DNA of 33,839 nt. It comes from Neosynechococcus sphagnicola sy1. Its GTDB lineage: Bacteria; Cyanobacteriota; Cyanobacteriia; Neosynechococcales; Neosynechococcaceae. The notes below the pieces were generated by a model. It was not told where the DNA came from, did not search any database, and saw only the letters and a program-made list of their open reading frames with translations. The translations under genes and the position numbers were made by a program. The stretch is taken from contig NZ_JJML01000055.1 in NCBI RefSeq assembly GCF_000775285.1, positions 1-33,839 on the forward strand, given 5' to 3'. The first letter of the stretch is position 1; the number at the start of each line of letters is the position of its first letter. This document shows, piece by piece, positions 26,704 to 32,969 of the stretch.

Positions 26704-27895
26704 GTATGCAGACGAGATGAAAGTGAATTATTTAACAATTCGGGATTGTGTCCAAAAAACTCAGCAGTGTGATCCTGTAAAACTGAATCGTGAGTCAATA
26801 ACCTATATCGATATTTCCTCTATCGACAGACAAACAAAAAAGATAGTAGAACCTCAATATATTATTCCAAGTGAAGCCCCAAGTCGAGCCAGGAAACGTA
26901 TCTACAAGGACGATATTCTGGTTTCAACTGTTCGACCAAATTTGAACTCTGTTGCTTTCGTCTCCAATCAATTTGATGATCAAATCGCATCAACTGGATT
27001 TTGTGTACTTCGCTCTAATCCAAAAATCATCAATCCTATTTATCTATTCTATTTCACCCAAACCAATCAGTTTGTTGAGAGATTAACAAAATTATCTATA
27101 GGTGCAGGATATCCTGCTGTTTCTGATGAAGACATTCTAGATTCCGAAATACCTTTGCCACCGATCGCAGAACAAAAACGAATTGCATCGATCGCCCAGA
27201 AATGCGATCGCCTCCGCCGCACCCGCCGCTACACCCAACAACTGAGCGATAGCTATTTGCGATCGGTCTTCCTTGAAATGTTTGGTGATTTTCTTGAACT
27301 AAATGTCAACTCTAAATTTGGAGATGTTCTAGAAATACCTCTGAACAATGGAGTTTTTGAGAAGAATGAGAAGTATAGTTTTGGAACTCCTGTAATTTGG
27401 GTGGATGATCTCTATCATACGATTTCAATAGATACATCCAAATTACGTAGAGCAAAACTAGATGATAAATCAGTAGATAAATACGAGGTGTTAGAAGGCG
27501 ATTTATTATTCACTCGATCCTCCTTGGTTAGAGAAGGGACTGGGCAAATTAATATCGTTCCTTCTCTCAAAGAAAGAACTACTTTTGAATGTCATACTAT
27601 TCGAGCACGTGTTGAAAAAAGAATAGTTAATCCCTATTACATTCTCGGACTTTATAGAAGTTCCTATGGTAGAAATCTAATCATGAATAGGGCTAATACT
27701 GCGACAATGACAACTATTGGACAAGAGGCAATTGCAGAACTTCTATGTCCCATACCACCTCTTCCCCTCCAAGAAAAATTTGCTCAAATTGTCCACCGGT
27801 TTGAGCGGCTGCGGATACAGCAACGGGAGGGCGATCGGCAGGCAGAACATTTATTTCAAACCGTTCTTCACCGTGCCTTCCGGGGTGAGTTGTAG
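26687..27895 (+). CDS. hsdS: Type I restriction-modification specificity subunit HsdS
   Basis: HsdS recognises the two halves of a split DNA target for a type I restriction-modification enzyme. The 402-residue product has two target-recognition domains, each followed by a conserved helical spacer: IPLPPIAEQKRIASIAQKCDRLRRTRRYTQQL near residues 155-190, and IPPLPLQEKFAQIVHRFERLRIQQREGDRQAE at the C-terminus. The layout is complete. The recognition domains are richer in A and T than the surrounding genes, typical of exchanged specificity domains. The start is uncertain: ATG 26687 overlaps hicB, and ATG 26717 is also possible. No hsdM is present in the window and hsdR is truncated, so HsdS must act with a methylase elsewhere or is a relic. 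Confidence 0.88.
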   Translation: MLKLVEYADEMKVNYLTIRDCVQKTQQCDPVKLNRESITYIDISSIDRQTKKIVEPQYIIPSEAPSRARKRIYKDDILVSTVRPNLNSVAFVSNQFDDQIASTGFCVLRSNPKIINPIYLFYFTQTNQFVERLTKLSIGAGYPAVSDEDILDSEIPLPPIAEQKRIASIAQKCDRLRRTRRYTQQLSDSYLRSVFLEMFGDFLELNVNSKFGDVLEIPLNNGVFEKNEKYSFGTPVIWVDDLYHTISIDTSKLRRAKLDDKSVDKYEVLEGDLLFTRSSLVREGTGQINIVPSLKERTTFECHTIRARVEKRIVNPYYILGLYRSSYGRNLIMNRANTATMTTIGQEAIAELLCPIPPLPLQEKFAQIVHRFERLRIQQREGDRQAEHLFQTVLHRAFRGEL

Positions 27896-27951
27896 TCCTA
27901 AGCATGAAGTGACCCAATACTGTCTTTGCCATGACAATCACCTCTTTTAGC

Positions 27952-27987
27952 GCATGGTACGATGTTAGATATATATAACATCCATGC
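27952..27987. promoter_or_regulatory. Palindromic operator and -10 region of the XRE-ImmA gene
   Basis: ATGTTA (27962-27967) and TAACAT (27976-27981) face each other around ATATAT. An outer pair, GCATGG (27952-27957) and CCATGC (27982-27987), is off-register by four bases. The TATATATAA inside can serve as a -10 box. It lies 20 bases before the start of the XRE-ImmA gene, so autoregulation by its helix-turn-helix domain is likely. Confidence 0.6.
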
Positions 27988-28007
27988 CTAAAAACCGCTA
28001 AAAACGC

Positions 28008-29102
28008 ATGAACTCTGTTAACCTGATCCGTGCCTTTCGGGAGCAAGCAGGACTCTCTCAAGAACAACTGGGAGAGGCGATTGGTGTTACCCGACAAACG
28101 ATCGCCGCCTGGGAAACGGGCGATCGAGAACCTTCCCTTGCTCAACTCACCAAGATTGCGAAGCGGTTGGGTGTATCAACGGATCTGTTGCTGGCAACGA
28201 ATTCTGATGGAGCAGCCTACTCATCAGAGATTGGGTTATTGTTTCGCGCAGACGAACCCGCTGCCCTCACCCCAACTTTGCGGAGCCTGTTGACCCAAAA
28301 GGCTATCGATTATGCCGCGATCGAGCAATTATTGGGTGAGTTACCAGCCCTGCCAGAGCAACGTCCCCTCAAGGAGTACAAAGAATATGCGGTTGAAGAA
28401 GTCGCCAAAGAAATTCGCCAATGGTTAGGTTTAAGCGAATCAACGCCGATCGGGGATGTGTTTGCCCTATTAGAAGCCAAGGGATTGAAGATCCTGCTAC
28501 ATCCTCTGCCTAACGATATCTCCGGTTTCTCTGCCTATACGGATGAACTGGGAGCCGTGATTTTTGTGAACTCGATTCATCCCACCGAGAGACAATTCTT
28601 TACGGTTCTTCACGAGCTTGCCCACCTCATCTTTCATCGTCAGGAATACAAAGCTTCATCCGAACCACTAACCCAAACCGCAGGCAAAGATCCACGGGAA
28701 AAATCTGCCGACCATTTAGCAGGAGCGGTTTTACTCTCAGAAGATATCCTTCGTAAAGAGCTACACGCCTATCGCGATCGCTGGATTCCAGAACCCCTTC
28801 TGGCAGACCTCAAATGTCGATACAACGTCAGCCTCATCACGATTCTGATCCGTGCTGGTCAACTCAGTTTTATCAACAAAAAGCAAGTTGGGCAGCAGAT
28901 AGGGGTGCTCAAAAAGAAATATCCCGATCGTGAGCAGCCTACCCTACCCGAACCTTCTTGTCTGAATCGGCTACAACGTCTCACTTACCTGGCACTGTTA
29001 GAAGAGGAGATCACCACCTCTAGAGCCGCAGAAGTCCTTGGAGAAAGTCTTACTGCGGTGCGCCAAGAATTGCGACGGTGGACGGAGGAGAACGGGAATT
29101 GA
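28008..29102 (+). CDS. XRE-type regulator fused to an ImmA/IrrE metallopeptidase
   Basis: The 364-residue product has an N-terminal XRE helix-turn-helix (LSQEQLGEAIGVTRQTIAAW, about residues 15-55) and an ImmA/IrrE zinc peptidase domain with VLHELAHLIFH near residue 203 and the downstream EKSADHLAGAVLLSE that gives the third ligand. The C-terminus ends in another helix-turn-helix-like stretch (TTSRAAEVLGESLTAVRQEL). ImmA-type peptidases cut phage or ICE repressors (ImmA of ICEBs1) or DdrO (IrrE). XRE-ImmA fusions also act as antitoxins. Its TGA overlaps the TTG start of the PIN gene, so the pair is coupled. It could be a toxin-antitoxin pair or the lysogeny switch of the element. Confidence 0.88.
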   Translation: MNSVNLIRAFREQAGLSQEQLGEAIGVTRQTIAAWETGDREPSLAQLTKIAKRLGVSTDLLLATNSDGAAYSSEIGLLFRADEPAALTPTLRSLLTQKAIDYAAIEQLLGELPALPEQRPLKEYKEYAVEEVAKEIRQWLGLSESTPIGDVFALLEAKGLKILLHPLPNDISGFSAYTDELGAVIFVNSIHPTERQFFTVLHELAHLIFHRQEYKASSEPLTQTAGKDPREKSADHLAGAVLLSEDILRKELHAYRDRWIPEPLLADLKCRYNVSLITILIRAGQLSFINKKQVGQQIGVLKKKYPDREQPTLPEPSCLNRLQRLTYLALLEEEITTSRAAEVLGESLTAVRQELRRWTEENGN

Positions 29103-29578
29103 CCTTTTTAGTCGATGCTAATGTTCTGATTGATCTAGGCTTTGTAGAGGGGCTAGACGTATTACCAGCGTTGGGAACAGCCCAAGTTCTGGATGTTGTC
29201 TTGTTAGAGTGCGAGGAACCTCCCGACTTGGCAGACAACATTCGACAAGCTGGCATTCAGGAAATTGAGGCAAAGCAAGAGTGGGTAAAGGCTGCTCTAC
29301 TTTACAAGACAGGACGCTTGAGTTTGCCCGATGTCTTAAACCTCTACTACGCGAAAACCGTTGGATGCACCTTGCTAACCAATGAAAAGCCCTTACGAAA
29401 GCTCTGCCAGCAGGAGCAAGTGCCCTTTCATGGTCTACTCTGGATCATCGAGCAAGCCTACCAGCTAAAGCTGAGAACTGCTGACCAACTGTGTGTCTGG
29501 CTCATCACGCTTGAGCAAGTGGGCAGCCGTCTGCCAACAGTGGAAGTAGCCCAATTGCGTCAATACTTAGGTTGCTAG
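29099..29578 (+). CDS. PIN-domain-like protein, likely toxin partner
   Basis: The 159-residue product starts LTFLVDANVLIDLGFVEGLD, with the first catalytic Asp of a PIN ribonuclease. Later it has LSLPDVLNLYYAKTVGCTLLTNEKPLRKLC, which resembles the conserved acidic and Thr-Asn region of the fold. PIN toxins cleave RNA and are held in check by an antitoxin encoded next to them. I chose the TTG at 29099 because GGAGG lies ten bases upstream and the start overlaps the stop of the XRE-ImmA gene. A GTG at 29078 would read through the ribosome site. The overlap suggests tightly linked synthesis. Toxicity is inferred from family and context only. Confidence 0.78.
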   Translation: MTFLVDANVLIDLGFVEGLDVLPALGTAQVLDVVLLECEEPPDLADNIRQAGIQEIEAKQEWVKAALLYKTGRLSLPDVLNLYYAKTVGCTLLTNEKPLRKLCQQEQVPFHGLLWIIEQAYQLKLRTADQLCVWLITLEQVGSRLPTVEVAQLRQYLGC

Positions 29579-30044
29579 AACCTACAACTAGAAAAGCGCA
29601 TCTAATCCGATCGCCTGATTACCTTCTTAGATTGAAACAAGCAGAGGCGAAAAGCGCGATCGACTCCAAGCAACCCCAAACGCAATTCAAGACCTGTCCA
29701 GCTTTCTGGACAAACATATTACCTGATGGGCGACTATTTCTGGGCTAACGGTTTTACGTCGTTTTGAGCCACTCAAAATTTCAACTATACTGCGTTAGCT
29801 CATAGACTTGGGATTTTTGGGGGTGTGGGGGTGGTGCCCCAGCCAGGGGTTCCACCCCTGCACCCCTCCTACAAAATCCTTAAATTTATGTCCTGGCAAG
29901 GTATATTCAAACCTTCGTCACGAGAAATCAAGGGTTTCAGACTTTTAGTTGCACATCGCGTTATTTTAATCTTGCTTTAACTTCATTGTGTGTCTGTTCA
30001 TAGAGAATTGGCATGAATGCCTTCTGCTTTTAGGAGCAATTTTC
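29579..30044. other. Intergenic region with a strong G-rich hairpin
   Basis: No gene is seen in these 466 bases. GGGGTGTGGGGGTGG at 29820-29834 pairs with CCACCCCTGCACCCC at 29852-29866 (13 Watson-Crick and two G-T pairs), and a second hairpin CCCC/GGGG sits in the loop. This looks like a dispersed cyanobacterial hairpin repeat. The word CTATACTGCG near 29787 also occurs near 25250, before the HsdR fragment. Confidence 0.6.
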
Positions 30045-30554
30045 ATGAACATCACGATGTATCAAGCATCTGTTCCTCCCCTCATGCACACACTAACTAA
30101 TCTCATTGCGATTCTAGAGAAGGGAGCTGCACATGCCGAAGAGAAGAAAATTGCCCCATCGGTATTGCTGGATAGCCGCCTCTATCCCGATATGTTCCCA
30201 CTAGTACGACAGGTGCAGATCGCCTCTGATATCGCTCGCAGAGGAGCGGCGCGACTAGCAGGGTTAGTAGCACCTGATATGCCAGACATCGAAACAACCT
30301 TTTCAGAACTCATCACACGGCTTCAGCAGACCATTGCCTATCTGAAAACTTTGACAGCAGAGCAGATTGATGGCTCAGAGACGCGGTCAATCTCCCTACC
30401 GGTAGGCGAAGAAACGATGGTATTTGATGGCTTGCCATATCTCCTCTACTTTGTTTTGCCCAATGTCTATTTTCATGTCACAACCGCATATGACATCCTC
30501 AGGCATTCTGGCGTAGAACTAGGCAAACGAGATTTTCTCGGCAGCCCAAAATAA
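30045..30554 (+). CDS. DUF1993 family protein
   Basis: The 169-residue protein matches the DUF1993 family: MNITMYQASVPPLMHTLTNL at the start, DSRLYPDMFPLVRQVQIASD, and FDGLPYLLYFVLPNVYFHVT near the end, including the conserved His in a helical bundle of the DinB type. The function is unknown, and the fold suggests a cytoplasmic metal- or ligand-binding four-helix protein. AGGAG lies eight bases before the ATG at 30045. Upstream in-frame codons exist but would leave the family start inside the protein. It is a cargo gene of the element, alone on its strand, convergent with the two small minus-strand genes. Confidence 0.85.
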   Translation: MNITMYQASVPPLMHTLTNLIAILEKGAAHAEEKKIAPSVLLDSRLYPDMFPLVRQVQIASDIARRGAARLAGLVAPDMPDIETTFSELITRLQQTIAYLKTLTAEQIDGSETRSISLPVGEETMVFDGLPYLLYFVLPNVYFHVTTAYDILRHSGVELGKRDFLGSPK

Positions 30555-30584
30555 AACCAGAGGGGATTTCAGGGGTCGGGGTCT

Positions 30585-30767
30585 TTACTTTGGGAAGGTT
30601 ATAGAACCGACATATCCTGGACTAACTGTTAGGTACGCAACGCGGAGCAAAATGAGGTTGCTTTTCCTATCACTGAATAACACAGAGCGATACTCGCCAT
30701 ACTGTCCTGACTTAACCCCAGTGATGAACTCAACCGTAGCGGTGATGGGTGCAACGACTTTAGACAT
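30585..30767 (-). CDS. Small protein of unknown function
   Basis: The 60-residue product starts MSKVVAPITATVEFITGVKS and is rich in beta-forming residues. I do not recognise it. The ATG at 30767 is preferred because a longer frame would start with an unlikely leader. It lies 70 bases downstream of the other small minus-strand gene and probably shares its transcript from the repeat-bearing divergent promoter. The mixed beta content would fit a small single-stranded nucleic acid-binding or anti-defence protein, but there is no motif to support a choice. Confidence 0.55.
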   Translation of the reverse strand: MSKVVAPITATVEFITGVKSGQYGEYRSVLFSDRKSNLILLRVAYLTVSPGYVGSITFPK

Positions 30768-30837
30768 GGTTCTAACCTTCTTGTTGTGCAGTGACTCAGT
30801 GAGGCGGTAGAGGGGATGAAGGCATCCCCAGATAGGT

Positions 30838-31077
30838 TTAGAACTCGTCTGGTTCAGGCATCCACCAAGTGACAAACTGCCAGTCTGGAAACTGCTCAGC
30901 AACTACAGCATTGAGGCGAGGGCAGATCATTTGGCCATTGTTGGGGAAGGTTACTTCAATCACCAGAGATTCCATTCCCTGAAAGCAGGTAGGGGGTTGA
31001 GCAGGGCGGATCAGCTCGGCATAGATGGTGAAGGATTCGGGAAGGTTGGTTTTGACTGGGCGGGTTACGGTGTACAT
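30838..31077 (-). CDS. Small protein of unknown function
   Basis: The 79-residue product (MYTVTRPVKTNLPESFTIYA and onward) ends in the Trp-rich, acidic segment FPDWQFVTWWMPEPDEF. No family is recognised. AAGGAG precedes the ATG at a good distance on the minus strand. It is the first gene of a minus-strand pair, facing away from the ribbon-helix-helix gene across about 220 bases that hold four TTATCCCTGTATACA-type repeats. Confidence 0.6.
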   Translation of the reverse strand: MYTVTRPVKTNLPESFTIYAELIRPAQPPTCFQGMESLVIEVTFPNNGQMICPRLNAVVAEQFPDWQFVTWWMPEPDEF

Positions 31078-31152
31078 TTGAATTACTCCTTTGTGGGGTA
31101 AAGAGAGGGTTGTTGCTTCCCGGCGTAGCCCTCTCTCGTCTTCATACCCATA

Positions 31153-31269
31153 TTATCCCTGTATACAAGGATTAAATCAAGATTGGACTGATTAAATTAT
31201 CCCTGTATACAGAAAAGCCTCGATTGTCTTTACTTATCCCTGTATACATTTGATTTATCTCCGTATACT
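31153..31269. repeat. Four TTATCCCTGTATACA-type direct repeats between divergent operons
   Basis: Three perfect copies start at 31153, 31197 and 31234. A fourth with three differences (TTATCTCCGTATACT) starts at 31255, 27 bases before the earliest possible start codon of the following gene. Each contains the palindrome GTATAC. Direct repeats at a divergent promoter, next to a ribbon-helix-helix gene, are typical operators of an autoregulator. An iteron role in replication is an alternative. Confidence 0.75.
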
Positions 31270-31295
31270 TAGGGTGTAGAGTGTTGGATCGAAAA

Positions 31296-31547
31296 ATGCC
31301 TAAAGGAAACCCTAAGCCAATCATTACCCCAGAATTTGAGGCCAACAAAATCAAGCGTTCTGATGACACTACAGATCCACTTGCCCAACAGCAACTACAG
31401 GTAAGGGTTGGTCAGGATGTAGATAATGCGATCAGAAAATTAGGGAACCAAAAAACCGAATGGCTGCGACGGGTTATTACTGAGGCGGCAAAGCGAGAAT
31501 TGATGGGGTTTGGAGAGGGCAATCTCAGTGAGGAGGAACAGCAGTGA
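31296..31547 (+). CDS. Ribbon-helix-helix-like DNA-binding protein
   Basis: The 83-residue product starts MPKGNPKPIITPEFEANKIK. Its C-terminal half, LQVRVGQDVDNAIRKLGNQK, then TEWLRRVITEAAKREL, has the strand-helix-helix pattern of Arc/CopG-type repressors. Such proteins bind DNA as dimers on direct repeats. It most likely represses its own promoter through the four TTATCCCTGTATACA-type repeats just upstream, and perhaps the divergent operon. A GTG at 31281 would add five residues; I chose the ATG at 31296. Its stop overlaps the GTG of the next gene. Confidence 0.72.
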   Translation: MPKGNPKPIITPEFEANKIKRSDDTTDPLAQQQLQVRVGQDVDNAIRKLGNQKTEWLRRVITEAAKRELMGFGEGNLSEEEQQ

Positions 31548-31747
31548 ATCAAGAGGGTGTAGAGCAGTCCCAAGAAGAACAAGAAGAAAATGTGCATGGA
31601 GCCTCCGATCCTCAGAAATGTAGAGATATGGAGAGGCGATATAAATGGAGACTGAAGACGATCAGGCCCACTAAAAACCCTGTGCTACCTGTAGACTGTG
31701 TTTTCTACGGAGAACAAACTAGCTTTGAGGATGAACGCTATGACTAA
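31544..31747 (+). CDS. Small protein of unknown function
   Basis: The 67-residue product starts at a GTG that overlaps the stop of the ribbon-helix-helix gene (GTGA). It is acidic at the N-terminus (QEGVEQSQEEQEEN) and basic in the middle (CRDMERRYKWRLKTIRPTKN). The end, VDCVFYGEQTSFEDERYD, is followed by overlap with the next gene. The coupling on both sides is the main support for translation. No family is recognised. Confidence 0.5.
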   Translation: MNQEGVEQSQEEQEENVHGASDPQKCRDMERRYKWRLKTIRPTKNPVLPVDCVFYGEQTSFEDERYD

Positions 31748-32114
31748 GGAAACCTGGATTGTATTCAAAGCTCACAGAATGGATGCCCATGGTTGGCAAG
31801 AACGGCGATTACAACCATTTGATAGTTTTACCGATATCTTGCATGAAGAGTGGGACAGTTCGGGTAGAGAAGATAAGTTACCCAAACCAGGCGATCGCGT
31901 CAGAGAGTATGCCAATCTCGATACTCCCGGTGATGGTGTCACCCATGGACGAGATGGGGACTGGATTGTCACCCGTGTTCAGCACTTCTCATCCTTTGAT
32001 ACCGACACAAGAATTGTAATTTGCTACTGCGAATATCAACCCGCTCTCCCTAACTGGGAACCTGTTCACCGAGGTCAACCCGTTGATGAGTTGCTGCAAC
32101 CTGTAGAGGCATAA
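31740..32114 (+). CDS. Protein of unknown function, last gene before attR
   Basis: The 124-residue product starts MTKETWIVFKAHRMDAHGWQ and contains PKPGDRVREYANLDTPGDGV and the aromatic ending of a small soluble protein (CYCEYQPALPNWEPVHRGQP). No family is recognised. The ATG at 31740 overlaps the previous stop and has GAGG nine bases upstream; an ATG at 31731 is also possible. It is the third gene of the ribbon-helix-helix operon and ends 112 bases before the right attachment site. Confidence 0.6.
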   Translation: MTKETWIVFKAHRMDAHGWQERRLQPFDSFTDILHEEWDSSGREDKLPKPGDRVREYANLDTPGDGVTHGRDGDWIVTRVQHFSSFDTDTRIVICYCEYQPALPNWEPVHRGQPVDELLQPVEA

Positions 32115-32135
32115 TCTTGGGATGTGACAGTTCAA

Positions 32136-32157
32136 ACTGTGATAAAAACTGTTATAA
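32136..32157 (+). repeat. ACTGTGATAA pair at the right end, possible integrase arm sites
   Basis: ACTGTGATAA at 32136 and ACTGTTATAA at 32148 repeat the 12-base period of the left-end pair; the 22 bases differ from 18849-18870 at one position. They end 69 bases inside attR. Confidence 0.65.
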
Positions 32158-32226
32158 AAACAGCTACCCCAAGGAGAAGTCTTGCTTGAAAGGCTTATCA
32201 GAAAATCACTCTAGATGAAATGACTT

Positions 32227-32278
32227 CTCGATTCGTAATCGAGCGGTCGTGAGTTCAAATCTCATCATCGGCTTTCAA
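32227..32278 (+). repeat. attR core: 3' half of a tRNA-Thr, displaced
   Basis: This copy of the attachment repeat has the anticodon stem and loop, T arm and acceptor 3' strand of tRNA-Thr, but no D arm or 5' acceptor strand, so it is not a functional tRNA. Its T stem is GTGAG/CTCAT, against GCGGG/CCCGC in the intact gene. The changes keep pairing, so it derives from a different working tRNA gene. Confidence 0.88.
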
Positions 32279-32418
32279 ATCCACCAAGCTTTTCGCCTTA
32301 TTTTGCAGGGGTTACAGGCTTTGGTGTCTGGATGTCTTGATACGGGTGATAGGTTTTTTTGGTCTTGTTGGGGAAGGTTGGAGATTGAACTGAGATAAAA
32401 ACTGTGGGTAGTGTTTAA
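32279..32418. other. Possible left end of a second, decayed element
   Basis: The sequence after attR resembles the sequence after attL: AAGCTTTTCGC follows the core in both, then GGTTGGAGATTGAACTGAGA here against GATTGGAGATAGAACTGTGA there. A degenerate arm-site pair (ACTGAGATAA at 32389 and ACTGTGGGTA at 32401, again 12 bases apart) closes it. The likeness stops where the MITE begins. Confidence 0.55.
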
Positions 32419-32561
32419 GAGGATGTTTTAAAAGTCTTTCAGGGTGTGTTTCACCACCCTAGCTACCTAGAAGCTAATACGAGAGAATCAGGGTTCCAGG
32501 GTTTGCGATCGCGCCTCTGAGTTGTATTTGAGGCTAAAGCCTACCCTTTTAAAACATCCTC
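32419..32561. mobile_element. 143-bp MITE with IS5-type ends
   Basis: The element has perfect 16-bp terminal inverted repeats, GAGGATGTTTTAAAAG (32419-32434) and CTTTTAAAACATCCTC (32546-32561), flanked on both sides by TAA (32416-32418 and 32562-32564), a likely 3-bp target duplication. The right end is identical to the end of the IS5-family remnant at 284-299, also followed by TAA. It encodes nothing and is probably moved by an IS5-type transposase. Confidence 0.8.
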
Positions 32562-32564
32562 TAA

Positions 32565-32969
32565 GATGTAATGATGGAGAAGTAGAGTTTCACGGTGTTG
32601 TGCTCCTTGCCTGTCTGTCCTCGTGGTGCCTCTTCCCACACGGTCAAGAATTGTCACATCCACAATGGGAAGTAACGGTTCAAATGCCAGTTTTAAAAAT
32701 CGGTGCAAAATCACATTGGTGCGATCTGGTATTTCATCCATTACTACAACGCATTATTACTTGCGTAGCACTACCCAATCTATATTGCGATGGTCTCCGA
32801 CCGGCCTTTGGCCATCGCCCTTTGATCATATTCAACCCGTAGAGTCTCTAAATCCCGAGGACAATCTCTAAGCACAGCCTCGTCCGTTGTCTGCAAATCG
32901 CAGGGAGCGTAACAGCCCGCGATTAAGCGGACAGCAGTAATATTTGTATCATCACCATTATAGCCATTC
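32565..32969. other. Unassigned sequence with minus-strand ORF remnants
   Basis: Two minus-strand frames look protein-like. One (about 32780-32960) reads DDTNITAVRLIAGCYAPCDL and onward to a TAG, without a start before the IS630 end, so it may be a gene cut by that insertion. The other (32541-32741) starts MDEIPDRTNVILHRFLKLAF and runs into the MITE, whose end supplies its last codons. Neither matches a family I recognise. Confidence 0.35.

Larger units (their letters stand above)
18685..32278 (+). mobile_element. 13.5-kb integrative element in tRNA-Thr
   Basis: The element is bounded by two copies of the tRNA-Thr 3' half (18685-18736 and 32227-32278). It has a tyrosine integrase next to the left copy, and ACTGTGATAA pairs near both ends that look like integrase arm sites. 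It carries its own replication protein with an origin-like repeat array. The cargo includes a degraded type I restriction locus, an XRE-ImmA/PIN module and several small genes. I see no capsid, portal, tail, large terminase, relaxase or type IV secretion gene. The best description is a self-replicating integrative element, satellite-like or plasmid-like. How it moves between cells is not shown. Confidence 0.85.

Noticed and set aside
31153-31269. Plasmid-type replication origin with iterons
   Set aside because: Spacing is uneven (44, 37, 21) and the repeats sit at a divergent promoter beside a likely repressor gene, so operators are the better explanation. The array inside the replication gene is the stronger origin candidate.
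32227-32278. A second tRNA-Thr gene
   Set aside because: Only the anticodon arm, T arm and 3' acceptor strand are present; no D arm or 5' acceptor strand can be found upstream.
32541-32741. 66-codon minus-strand gene starting MDEIPDRT
   Set aside because: Its last codons are supplied by the MITE end and no family is recognised; kept only as a possible remnant.
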